Assembly (NCBI GenBank): GCA_002414705.1
Contig: DIAL01000002.1
Coordinates: forward strand, 714-20,459
Length of the DNA stretch: 19,746 bases
From: Flavobacteriaceae bacterium UBA5079
Lineage (GTDB): Bacteria > Bacteroidota > Bacteroidia > Flavobacteriales > Flavobacteriaceae
Direction of reading: 5' to 3'
Positions 1 through 6,447 of this stretch are shown one piece after another; within the stretch, counting starts at the first letter, position 1, and each line of letters begins with the position of its first letter. Position numbers and translations under genes: made by a program. Under the pieces are notes generated by a model. It worked only from the letters and a program-made list of their open reading frames with translations, did not search any database and was not told where the DNA came from.

Positions 1-1027
1 CATACCCTTTACTCACGCCTTTAGCTTCAATAACATTGGTGCCTAAACGCGGTCCATTTGGAATATATATTTCTAACTTCTCGTCTAGTTGTTTCTGATC
101 TTGACTCATTAATTTGTCATAGTTGTTCAAACGTGCTTTTTGCTTTGTCTGACGACCTTTGGCACCTTGACGAACCCAATCTAACTCACGCTCTAATGTT
201 TTCTGACGTTTAGAAGCCACCTTACTTTCTTGCGCCATACGTTTAGATTTTTGGTCTAACCAAGACGAATAATTTCCTTTCCAAGGAATACCTTCACCTC
301 TATCTAACTCTAAAATCCAACCAGCTACATTATCTAAAAAGTATCTATCATGCGTTACAGCAATTACAGTTCCTTTGTATTGCGCTAAATGATGCTCTAA
401 CCAATGTACAGATTCTGCATCTAAGTGGTTAGTAGGTTCATCTAACAATAATACGTCTGGTTCTTGTAATAATAAGCGACATAAAGCTACACGACGACGT
501 TCACCACCGGAGAGTATACCAATTTTCTTATCACCATCTGGCGTTCTTAACGCATCCATTGCAATTTCTAATTTAGTATCTAATTCCCAGGCATCCGATG
601 CATCTATTTGGTCCTGAAGAATGGCTTGACGATTCATCAATTTTTCCATTTTATCAGCATCAGAATACACTTCTTCCAAACCAAACATGTCATTAATCTT
701 ATTGTATTCATCAAGAATTGCAACCGTTTCAGCAGCACCTTCACGAACAATTTCCATAACGGTTTTGTCATCATCCAATTTAGGCTCTTGTTCTAAATAT
801 CCAACGGAATAATCCTGTAGGAAGGTAACATCACCTTGATAGTTTTTGTCCTGACCTGCTATTATTTTTAATAACGTAGATTTCCCAGAACCATTAAGAC
901 CTAATATTCCAATTTTTGCACCATAGAAAAAACTCAAATAAATGTTCTTTAAAACAGGTGTGTTGGCACCAGGAAATGTCTTTGTTAAACCAGACATGGA
1001 AAAAATTACTTTTTTATCGTCACTCAT
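1..1027 (-). CDS. ettA: EttA-type ABC-F ATPase (energy-dependent translational throttle protein), 3' end outside window
   Basis: The first 342 residues can be read; the gene runs off the left edge (the family is usually about 560 residues). ABC-F proteins carry two ATPase domains and no membrane part. EttA binds the ribosomal E site and gates entry into elongation according to ATP/ADP. Domain 1 shows Walker A GLNGSGKS (43-50), signature LSGGE (172-176), Walker B LLLDEP (193-198, catalytic Glu197) and switch His226. The inserted arm region lies at about 95-145. The basic interdomain linker (about 255-310, rich in Lys/Arg/Gln) is present, and the second domain has only begun at the edge. The N-terminal ISL-type phrase '[16 protein letters not shown]' closely matches E. 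coli EttA as I remember it. ATG at 1025-1027, followed by MSDDKKVIF, is the only sensible start. It lies 77 bases downstream of the small membrane gene on the same strand. Confidence 0.93.
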   Translation of the reverse strand, partial: MSDDKKVIFSMSGLTKTFPGANTPVLKNIYLSFFYGAKIGILGLNGSGKSTLLKIIAGQDKNYQGDVTFLQDYSVGYLEQEPKLDDDKTVMEIVREGAAETVAILDEYNKINDMFGLEEVYSDADKMEKLMNRQAILQDQIDASDAWELDTKLEIAMDALRTPDGDKKIGILSGGERRRVALCRLLLQEPDVLLLDEPTNHLDAESVHWLEHHLAQYKGTVIAVTHDRYFLDNVAGWILELDRGEGIPWKGNYSSWLDQKSKRMAQESKVASKRQKTLERELDWVRQGAKGRQTKQKARLNNYDKLMSQDQKQLDEKLEIYIPNGPRLGTNVIEAKGVSKGY

Positions 1028-1104
1028 AATGTTATTATGTTGTTGAGTTATTTTTATATTTTTATAATTCTGTAGAGAATTGTTTTACTGCGACTAAATA
1101 GTGA

Positions 1105-1287
1105 TTAAACACGACCTTTTAATGCGTTGAAAACCCATGCTATAGCAAAGAAACCGATTCCTACAGCTGCAAATCCCCAACCTGCTACATCATCATATCT
1201 AAATGCACCTAGTGCTATTAAAGCTAAACCCACGAAAACCATAATTGCTGTCGCCCAAGCTAAAACCGTATTTTTATTCATTGCCAT
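1105..1287 (-). CDS. Small two-helix membrane protein (flavobacterial CAL67264-like family)
   Basis: This is a 60-residue protein beginning MAMNKNTVLAWATAIMVF. It has two hydrophobic segments, at about 8-28 (ending in a GLALIALGAFRY-like stretch) and 34-53 (WGFAAVGIGFFAIAWVF), joined by a short acidic turn (YDDVAG). It ends in a basic tail, LKGRV. It resembles a short conserved flavobacterial membrane protein that I remember under the family name CAL67264; no function is known to me. The frame stays open upstream to 1341, but the extra 18 residues run into the terminator hairpin and look non-coding, so I chose the ATG at 1287 (a second ATG is at 1281). It sits alone between the pirin terminator and ettA and may be co-transcribed with ettA. 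Confidence 0.7.
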   Translation of the reverse strand: MAMNKNTVLAWATAIMVFVGLALIALGAFRYDDVAGWGFAAVGIGFFAIAWVFNALKGRV

Positions 1288-1341
1288 AATCTGTTTATTT
1301 AATTTAAAATTAGGAGCTACAAATATCGTGATTTTAAACAA

Positions 1342-1368
1342 AAAAAGCAGTCTAAAAGACTGCTTTTT
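1342..1368 (-). terminator. Rho-independent terminator after the pirin operon
   Basis: There is a perfect 12-bp stem (AAAAAGCAGTCT paired with AGACTGCTTTTT) with a 3-base loop. It begins 22 bases after the pirin stop codon. Read on the minus strand, the hairpin is followed by a run of T. The stem is symmetric with A/T tails on both sides, so it could work in either direction, but the only gene ending here is pirin. Confidence 0.85.
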
Positions 1369-1389
1369 AATAATTGAATTTTAAAAGGT

Positions 1390-2115
1390 CTAAATCATTG
1401 GGACCTCTATAAATAATAGCCCAGAATCTTGATTTGATTGAATTGTAAATGCATCGGCTTCTGAAACACCTATAGCATCACGACTATCTAGTGTATTATT
1501 TTCAATAGTAACATGACCGAAGATATTCATAACATATACACCATGATTATTACTTTTAAGCTGATAATTAAATGTTTTGCCTTTTTCTAAATCAATTCTG
1601 GAAATGATGGCATCTTGATGAATTTTCAAACTTCCTTCATGATTTTCATCTATGGATGTTACCAAAGTTTGTAATACATTTTTTCTATCTGCCTCCGGAA
1701 AGGATTTTTGTCCGTAACGCGGTTGTACGTTTTGTTTATTTGGGATAATCCAAATCTGAAATAAGCTTAAATGTTCATCAATTGAACCATTTATTTCAGA
1801 ATGTTGAACACCAGTTCCTGCACTCATAATTTGGACTTCACCAGGTAAAACGGGTTGCCAATCTTGATGCATATTATCACGATGTTTTAAAACACCACTC
1901 AATGGAATAGTAATAATTTCCATATTATCATGCGGATGTGTTCCAAATCCCATTTTTGGTGCAACTACGTCATCATTAAGTACGCGTAAAGCTCCAAAAT
2001 TCATGTTGTCTTTATTAAAATAGTTTGCAAAACTAAAGGAGTGATTAGCTTGTAACCAACCATGATTTGCAAAGCCTCTGTTTTCTGCTTTATGTAGTAG
2101 TGTTTTCATTGTCAT
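1390..2115 (-). CDS. Pirin family protein (YhhW-type quercetinase-like cupin)
   Basis: The 241-residue protein has the pirin bicupin fold. The metal ligands of the N-terminal cupin are all visible: His60 and His62 in FGTHPHDNMEI, then His105 and Glu107 in SAGTGVQHSEIN. The preceding RGFANHGWL and HSFSFANYF stretches and the later FQIWIIPN are hallmark pirin sequences. The length and order match E. coli YhhW, which shows quercetin 2,3-dioxygenase activity in vitro. The physiological substrate of bacterial pirins is mostly unknown. It is the last gene of a unit with DoxX, FMN reductase, acetyltransferase and MarR, which suggests a role in flavonoid/quinone or redox stress; that is inference. 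Either ATG 2115 (MTMKT) or ATG 2109 (MKT) could be the start; the second would match the family length better. Confidence 0.92.
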   Translation of the reverse strand: MTMKTLLHKAENRGFANHGWLQANHSFSFANYFNKDNMNFGALRVLNDDVVAPKMGFGTHPHDNMEIITIPLSGVLKHRDNMHQDWQPVLPGEVQIMSAGTGVQHSEINGSIDEHLSLFQIWIIPNKQNVQPRYGQKSFPEADRKNVLQTLVTSIDENHEGSLKIHQDAIISRIDLEKGKTFNYQLKSNNHGVYVMNIFGHVTIENNTLDSRDAIGVSEADAFTIQSNQDSGLLFIEVPMI

Positions 2116-2122
2116 GCTTATT

Positions 2123-2141
2123 AAATCTCTGTATGAGATTT
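2123..2141. repeat. Inverted repeat just upstream of the pirin start
   Basis: AAATCTC and GAGATTT form a 7-bp inverted repeat around a 5-base centre (TGTAT) in the 72-base gap between the MarR gene and pirin. Its proximal edge lies 7 bases from the pirin ATG at 2115. In the transcript it could fold into a hairpin close to the initiation site; as DNA it could be a regulator site. It does not resemble the palindrome at 3880-3897. No T-run follows, so it is not a terminator. Confidence 0.4.
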
Positions 2142-2187
2142 TTTATATTAATATTTCCCTTTTAATCAGTTCAAATTTTTTAATTTC

Positions 2188-2625
2188 TTAACGCAATTTA
2201 TCTAACAAATCACTTAATTGTCCGGCTTCATTTTCTGACAGATTTTCTAAAAAATCCATTTTAAAATCGGCTGAAATTGTATTTAATAAAGTAAGTCCTT
2301 CTTTTGTTATGTGAATAAATACAACCCGTCTATCATGCTCGCAAGGTGAACGTACTATCAGGCTTTTTGCTGTTAGTTTATCCATGAGCCTTGTAGCATT
2401 TGGAGCACGTTCTATCATACGTTCTTTAACAGTTTGAGCTTTTAAAGGCTGACCTGCACCTTTTAAAATACGTAAAATATTATATTGTTGTGGTGAAATA
2501 CCAAACGGTTTAAAAAAAGCATTCTGTTTATTGGTAATCCAACCAGAAGTATATAAAATGTTTATGAGTGCTTTAACTTTATTATTTTCAAAACGTGATT
2601 GAACATCATTAGCAATATTTCCCAT
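2188..2625 (-). CDS. MarR family transcriptional regulator
   Basis: The 145-residue protein has MarR architecture. N- and C-terminal helices for dimerisation lie at about 12-38 and 110-145. A winged helix-turn-helix at about 43-108 contains FGISPQQYNILRIL, then the recognition helix around 72-86 (RAPNATRLMDKL) and the wing with the conserved D98-R99-R100 (CEHDRRVVFIHIT). The only cysteine, Cys95, is in the wing just before the DRR signature, where oxidation or alkylation could affect DNA binding; that is inference. It is the fourth gene of the unit, 20 bases after the acetyltransferase gene. The palindrome over the operon promoter (3880-3897) is the obvious candidate operator. The ligand is unknown; quinones, electrophiles or phenolics would fit the neighbours. 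Confidence 0.92.
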   Translation of the reverse strand: MGNIANDVQSRFENNKVKALINILYTSGWITNKQNAFFKPFGISPQQYNILRILKGAGQPLKAQTVKERMIERAPNATRLMDKLTAKSLIVRSPCEHDRRVVFIHITKEGLTLLNTISADFKMDFLENLSENEAGQLSDLLDKLR

Positions 2626-2645
2626 GGTTGAATTATCTTTTTATA

Positions 2646-2939
2646 TTAATTATTTTTTTGAATAATATCCTCATACTCATTCTGTTTTTTACTAAAAACA
2701 TATTGAACATAAGGACAACTTGCTGAAGCTTTTAAATTATTATCACGTAAATATATTACTGCTGCATTTACTAATTTATAACCAATTCCTTTTCCCTTTA
2801 ATGTTTCATCAACTTCTGTGTGATTTATATCGATGCGATTTTGATTCAAAATGACATACGTCATTTCAGCCATTTGCTTTCCATCTTTTTCAATGAAAAA
2901 TCTACCACTCTTATCTTTTTTTTCGTGTTTAACTTCCAT
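2646..2939 (-). CDS. Short GNAT-like N-acetyltransferase (NATD1/YjdJ type)
   Basis: This 97-residue protein is of the compact single-domain acetyltransferase type (COG2388-like). Visible features are the short beta hairpin GRFFIEKDGKQMAEMTY (partly, 12-28), the HTEV strand (40-43) and the acetyl-CoA pyrophosphate loop LKGKGIGYKL (47-56), followed by a helix. The C-terminal SCPYVQYVF (74-82) carries the Cys-Pro pair usual in this family. The acceptor substrate is unknown. Its ATG (2937-2939) lies inside the end of the FMN reductase gene, an 11-base overlap in another frame, so translation is probably coupled. The whole length is normal for the family. Confidence 0.88.
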   Translation of the reverse strand: MEVKHEKKDKSGRFFIEKDGKQMAEMTYVILNQNRIDINHTEVDETLKGKGIGYKLVNAAVIYLRDNNLKASASCPYVQYVFSKKQNEYEDIIQKNN

Positions 2940-3477
2940 GGTTAATTACGTTTTTAAATTGTTCTACTTTATGTACTAATTCTGTATTTAAAGTTTCGTC
3001 AACAATTTTACCGTCTTGAAAATGTGTTCCAAACATAGGTAATGAAAAATCAGCAATGATTCGCGCATCATGTCTTGGAAAACGATCTTTTGCTATAGCT
3101 AAAACCGACTCACCTCCTCTCCCTCCTGGAGACGTAGCCATGAGTAGCATGGGCTTATTTGCAAATGTTTTTGCGTTTACGCGCGACATCCAATCGAAAG
3201 CATTTTTAAAAATAGCCGTATATGCTCCATTATGTTCGGCTAATGATATAAGTATCCCATCGGAATTTTGAATGTGATTAAATAAGCTTTTAGCCGTTTC
3301 AGGAAGGCCATCACGTAACTCCAAATCCATACCATAAAGTGGCATTTCAAAGTTATTTAAATCTAAAACAAGTACTTCAAAATCAGAATCATTAATTATA
3401 CTAGCTGCATATTCTACCAACGATTTATTTATAGATTGCTTGCTATTACTTCCTGCAAATGCGATAATTTTTTTCAT
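2929..3477 (-). CDS. NAD(P)H-dependent FMN reductase family oxidoreductase
   Basis: This 182-residue flavodoxin-like protein belongs to the NADPH-dependent FMN reductase family (PF03358). The phosphate-binding loop GSNSKQSINKSL (9-20) follows the first beta strand. EHNGAY (81-86) and KNAFDW (91-96) match the FMN-contact motif seen in azoreductase/chromate reductase-like members, and SPGGRGG (116-122) is the second flavin loop. Such enzymes reduce quinones, azo dyes, chromate or free flavin, usually by two electrons, in the cytoplasm. The true substrate cannot be read from sequence. It starts 1 base after the DoxX stop and overlaps the acetyltransferase by 11 bases, so it is firmly in the operon. 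Confidence 0.9.
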   Translation of the reverse strand: MKKIIAFAGSNSKQSINKSLVEYAASIINDSDFEVLVLDLNNFEMPLYGMDLELRDGLPETAKSLFNHIQNSDGILISLAEHNGAYTAIFKNAFDWMSRVNAKTFANKPMLLMATSPGGRGGESVLAIAKDRFPRHDARIIADFSLPMFGTHFQDGKIVDETLNTELVHKVEQFKNVINHGS

Positions 3478-3478
3478 A

Positions 3479-3835
3479 TTATTTATTTATTTTTTTGTTG
3501 AATATGTAAGATACTATTAGTAAAACTAATGCCACAAGTGCGCCAGATTGTTCACCATCACCAATCATGTAATGTGCAAAAAATGCGAGTACAAAAGCGT
3601 AAAAGAAACCTGCGTAAGCCCATTCCTTTAAAACTTTATAATTTGGTAGCCACAAAGCAACTAAACCCAATAGTTTTACAATTGCATACGGATATATAAT
3701 ATAGGTTGGATAACCAAAATTAGTAAACATGGTTGCCACATCATTATGCATTAAAAAATACATACTTATTGAATACAACATTAGCGCAGTTAATAATCCT
3801 GTACTGATGTAAAATATAATTTTATCTATTTTCAT
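3479..3835 (-). CDS. DoxX-like four-helix membrane protein
   Basis: The 118-residue inner-membrane protein has four predicted helices at about 6-27, 45-64, 70-90 and 95-113. The core has DoxX-like (PF13564) features: GYPTYIIYPYAIVKLLGLVALWLP, of which the motif YPYAIVKLLG (48-57) is typical, then WAYAGFFYAF, then a HYMIGDG turn. DoxX-like proteins commonly accompany redox enzymes and regulators in Bacteroidota, and some take part in quinone-linked electron transfer or thiol stress. The direct role here is unknown. It is the first gene of the five-gene unit and starts 23 bases downstream of a near-perfect Bacteroidota promoter. Confidence 0.88.
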   Translation of the reverse strand: MKIDKIIFYISTGLLTALMLYSISMYFLMHNDVATMFTNFGYPTYIIYPYAIVKLLGLVALWLPNYKVLKEWAYAGFFYAFVLAFFAHYMIGDGEQSGALVALVLLIVSYIFNKKINK

Positions 3836-3858
3836 AAATATTAGTTTTTGTTAGAGAA

Positions 3859-3889
3859 CAAATGTAGTGTAAAATAATTTATTTTCCAA
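3859..3889 (-). promoter_or_regulatory. Promoter of the doxX-to-pirin operon
   Basis: On the minus strand a -33 TTG (3887-3889) is separated by 20 bases from a perfect -7 box, TACATTTG (3859-3866). This matches the Bacteroidota consensus TTG / TAnnTTTG, whose usual spacing is about 17-23. The box ends 23 bases before the doxX ATG at 3835. Confidence 0.7.
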
Positions 3890-3897
3890 GGAAACTA
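3880..3897. promoter_or_regulatory. Operator-like palindrome over the -33 element (candidate MarR site)
   Basis: On the minus strand the 18 bases read TAGTTTCCTTGGAAAATA. The half-sites TAgTTTCC and GGAAAaTA are inverted copies with one mismatched pair, around a TT centre. The palindrome contains the -33 TTG, so a bound dimer would block RNA polymerase. A third half-site (TTTCC, 3898-3902) follows at 3-base spacing, making a second overlapping inverted pair GGAAA-CTA-TTTCC (3890-3902). Size and placement are typical for MarR-family operators; assignment to the MarR protein at 2188-2625 is inference. Confidence 0.55.
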
Positions 3898-3945
3898 TTT
3901 CCGTGTAATATTATTTAACAAAATAATCACTTTCAAACCAAGAAC

Positions 3946-3953
3946 TACTTTCG
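3946..3953 (+). promoter_or_regulatory. Weak candidate -7 box for the carboxyltransferase gene
   Basis: TACTTTCG differs from TAnnTTTG at one position and lies 25 bases upstream of the ATG at 3979. No clear TTG is found 17-23 bases further upstream, so this is a weak call. It is the best candidate in the divergent gap. Confidence 0.25.
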
Positions 3954-3978
3954 TAAATTCGTAGCAAAGAAAAAACCT

Positions 3979-5607
3979 ATGGATATCAACTTCAATAAAA
4001 ACGAAGATCATAATAAACTACTCATTTCCGAATTAAAGAAACGCCTAGCACACGTAAAGCTTGGCGGAGGAAAAAAAAGTATTGAAAAGCAACATGCAAA
4101 AGGTAAATTAACAGCCAGAGAACGAATTGATTATTTATTAGACCCTAAAAAACCAGCTATTGAAATTGGTGCTTTTGCAGGAGACGATATGTATGAAGAA
4201 CATGGAGGCTGCCCTTCTGCAGGTGTAGTTGTAAAAATGGGTTATGTAAAAGGTAAACAGTGTTTAGTGGTAGCAAATGATGCAACCGTTAAAGCTGGCG
4301 CATGGTTTCCAATTACGGCAAAAAAGAATTTACGCGCACAAGAAATAGCTATTGAAAACAAATTACCGATTATATATTTAGTAGATTCTGCAGGTGTGTA
4401 TTTGCCTTTGCAAGATGAAATATTTCCAGATAAAGAACATTTTGGACGTATTTTTAGAAACAACGCCATTATGAGTAGTATGGGAATTACTCAAATTGCT
4501 GCAGTTATGGGAAGTTGTGTGGCTGGTGGTGCGTATTTACCGATTATGAGTGATGAAGCCTTAATAGTTGATAAAACAGGTAGTATTTTTTTAGCTGGAA
4601 GTTATTTAGTTAAAGCTGCTATTGGTGAAACTATAGATAATGAAACGCTTGGAGGAGCAACAACACATTGCGAAATTTCTGGTGTAACAGATTATAAAGC
4701 CAAAGATGATAAAGAAGCTTTAGATAAAATTAAAAATATCATAGATAAAATTGGTGATTATGATAAAGCAGGATATAATCGTGTTGATGCTAAAAAGCCA
4801 ACAGAAAACCCAGAAGACATTTACGGGATTATTCCAAAATCGCGCGCTGACCAATATGATATGTATGACATTATTAAACGTCTGGTTGATGATAGCGAAT
4901 ATGAAGAATATAAAGCTGGTTATGGTCAAACTATAATTACCTGTTATGCAAGAATTGATGGTTGGGCTGTTGGAATTATTGCTAACCAACGTAAATTGGT
5001 GAAAACCAAGAAGGGTGAAATGCAATTTGGAGGCGTTATTTATAATGATTCGGCTGATAAATCGACACGTTTTATTGCTAATTGCAATCAGAAGAAAATT
5101 CCATTAGTCTTTTTACAAGACGTTACTGGTTTTATGGTTGGAAGTAAAAGTGAACATGGTGGTATTATTAAAGATGGCGCCAAAATGGTTAATGCTGTAA
5201 GTAATAGTGTGGTGCCCAAATTCACTATTATTTTAGGAAACAGTTATGGTGCTGGAAATTATGCCATGTGCGGAAAAGCGTATGACCCAAGATTAATTGT
5301 TGCTTGGCCAAGTGCCGAACTTGCAGTAATGAGTGGTAATAGTGCTGCTAAAGTATTACTTCAAATTGAAAAAGCATCACTTAAAAAGAAAGGTCAAGAA
5401 ATAACAGAAGAAAAAGAAGCTGAACTTTTCAAAAAAATTAAAGATCGTTACGACCGACAGGTTTCACCATATTATGCCGCTTCTCGAATTTGGACAGATG
5501 CTATAATTGATCCTTTGGATACCCGAAAATGGATTAGTATGGGAATTGAAGCAGCAAACCACGCACCTATTGAGAAGAAATTTAACATGGGTGTTTTACA
5601 GGTTTAA
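3979..5607 (+). CDS. Acyl-CoA carboxylase carboxyltransferase (beta) subunit, methylcrotonyl-CoA carboxylase-like
   Basis: The 542-residue protein has the two crotonase-fold halves of a biotin-dependent carboxyltransferase. The N half has the CoA-site stretch VDSAGVYLP (135-143), the FPDKEHFGRIF segment (149-159) and the first oxyanion loop MGSCVAGGAY (177-186). The C half has LQDVTGFMVG (379-388), GGIIKDGAKM (394-403) and the second oxyanion loop GNSYGAGNYAMCG (420-432). The GFMVG, GAGNYxMCG and HFGRIF forms follow the methylcrotonyl/geranyl-CoA carboxylase branch rather than propionyl-CoA carboxylase, as I remember the families. Such enzymes carboxylate 3-methylcrotonyl-CoA in leucine breakdown, using carboxybiotin supplied by an alpha subunit. 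No biotin carboxylase/carrier gene or other leucine-degradation gene is adjacent. Two secreted-protein genes follow after 6 bases instead. Confidence 0.9.
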   Translation: MDINFNKNEDHNKLLISELKKRLAHVKLGGGKKSIEKQHAKGKLTARERIDYLLDPKKPAIEIGAFAGDDMYEEHGGCPSAGVVVKMGYVKGKQCLVVANDATVKAGAWFPITAKKNLRAQEIAIENKLPIIYLVDSAGVYLPLQDEIFPDKEHFGRIFRNNAIMSSMGITQIAAVMGSCVAGGAYLPIMSDEALIVDKTGSIFLAGSYLVKAAIGETIDNETLGGATTHCEISGVTDYKAKDDKEALDKIKNIIDKIGDYDKAGYNRVDAKKPTENPEDIYGIIPKSRADQYDMYDIIKRLVDDSEYEEYKAGYGQTIITCYARIDGWAVGIIANQRKLVKTKKGEMQFGGVIYNDSADKSTRFIANCNQKKIPLVFLQDVTGFMVGSKSEHGGIIKDGAKMVNAVSNSVVPKFTIILGNSYGAGNYAMCGKAYDPRLIVAWPSAELAVMSGNSAAKVLLQIEKASLKKKGQEITEEKEAELFKKIKDRYDRQVSPYYAASRIWTDAIIDPLDTRKWISMGIEAANHAPIEKKFNMGVLQV

Positions 5608-5613
5608 TTTTCT

Positions 5614-6447
5614 ATGATGAAATTAATTTTAGTCTTTTGCTTCAATTTTATCTTGTTTCCAGCTTTTGCTCAAAATAGTTATTTTGATATTGTTAAACCA
5701 AGAATTGATTGCTTACCCAATAACAAACCAGCACTTCAAAATGGAGAGTATATTGTATTAACAAAAGATACACTTTATACCAAAATGAGACTTGAGCCTG
5801 ATTTAGATTTTGTTAAATCTACTAAAGAAAGGCGAAGAATTGTTTCTAGATATGCATCACAGATATTTAGATTTGAAGATTCTACAAGTATATTAAAACA
5901 ATGGAATAGTGACATTGTGGTATATTTAGATAAACAAATACCTAAAGAAGTAAGCGAAAATTTAATGACGTTCTATGAACAAATTAATGAAATTAACAAT
6001 TTAAATATATCATTTACCTCAAAATTAAAGGATGCAAATTATTATATAAAAGTTACTTCAGAAAAAGTAAATGTTTATGGCGAAGATTATATATTTAATT
6101 CAGAAGAAGAACGTTTAAAAGATATTTATACTGGTGCAACATACCGGATAATTACAGATAATAACTATAAAAATTATGCTGGTGTTTTAAAAATTAATAT
6201 TTCAAATTCCGATAATGAATTTTTGCTTAAACAATTAAAACAAATGTTTTTTATTAGTTTAGGTCAGTTTTATAAATATTACGGTTATGAAGAAACAAGC
6301 TTGTTATCTGACAAGTATAATAATAGTGATACAATTAGTGATAATGATTTAGAATTATTGCGAATGCATTATGCCATTATTTACGAACAAAAAATAAATG
6401 GTAATACCTTCAAAGCGTTGCAGGAAATACAAAAAAATCAAAGATGA
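5614..6447 (+). CDS. Secreted protein of unknown function, tandem paralog 1
   Basis: I do not recognise a named family. The 277-residue product has a clear signal peptide (MMKLILVFCF... with cleavage likely after AFA or AFAQ, about residue 19-20) and is otherwise soluble. Landmarks shared with the next gene are: a Trp followed by a beta strand (W97-N-S-D-I-V-V-Y), DANYYIK (140-146), a helix ending SLGQF (215-219), SLLSDKYN (229-236) and DLELLRMHY (245-253). The order 'W-strand, ANY strand, helix with LG, S-x-L-S, D-x-x-L-L-x-x-Y' recalls the DUF2927 zincin-like layout, but the HExxH residues are absent, so it would not be an active metalloprotease. That relationship is a guess from pattern. 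It starts 6 bases after the carboxyltransferase stop (ATG at 5614 or 5617) and overlaps the next gene by ATGA. Confidence 0.8.
   Translation: MMKLILVFCFNFILFPAFAQNSYFDIVKPRIDCLPNNKPALQNGEYIVLTKDTLYTKMRLEPDLDFVKSTKERRRIVSRYASQIFRFEDSTSILKQWNSDIVVYLDKQIPKEVSENLMTFYEQINEINNLNISFTSKLKDANYYIKVTSEKVNVYGEDYIFNSEEERLKDIYTGATYRIITDNNYKNYAGVLKINISNSDNEFLLKQLKQMFFISLGQFYKYYGYEETSLLSDKYNNSDTISDNDLELLRMHYAIIYEQKINGNTFKALQEIQKNQR

Noticed and set aside
1064..1083. Inverted repeat AATTCT-GTAG-AGAATT between the small membrane gene and ettA as a terminator
   Set aside because: Only 6 bp, AT-rich and without a T-run on the minus strand.
1127..1384. Plus-strand open frame across the small membrane protein gene
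   Set aside because: It is antisense to a better supported gene and runs through the pirin terminator; composition looks like a reverse-complement shadow.
4720..5025. Minus-strand open frame of 101 codons inside the carboxyltransferase gene
   Set aside because: It lies entirely within a conserved coding region on the other strand and resembles no family.
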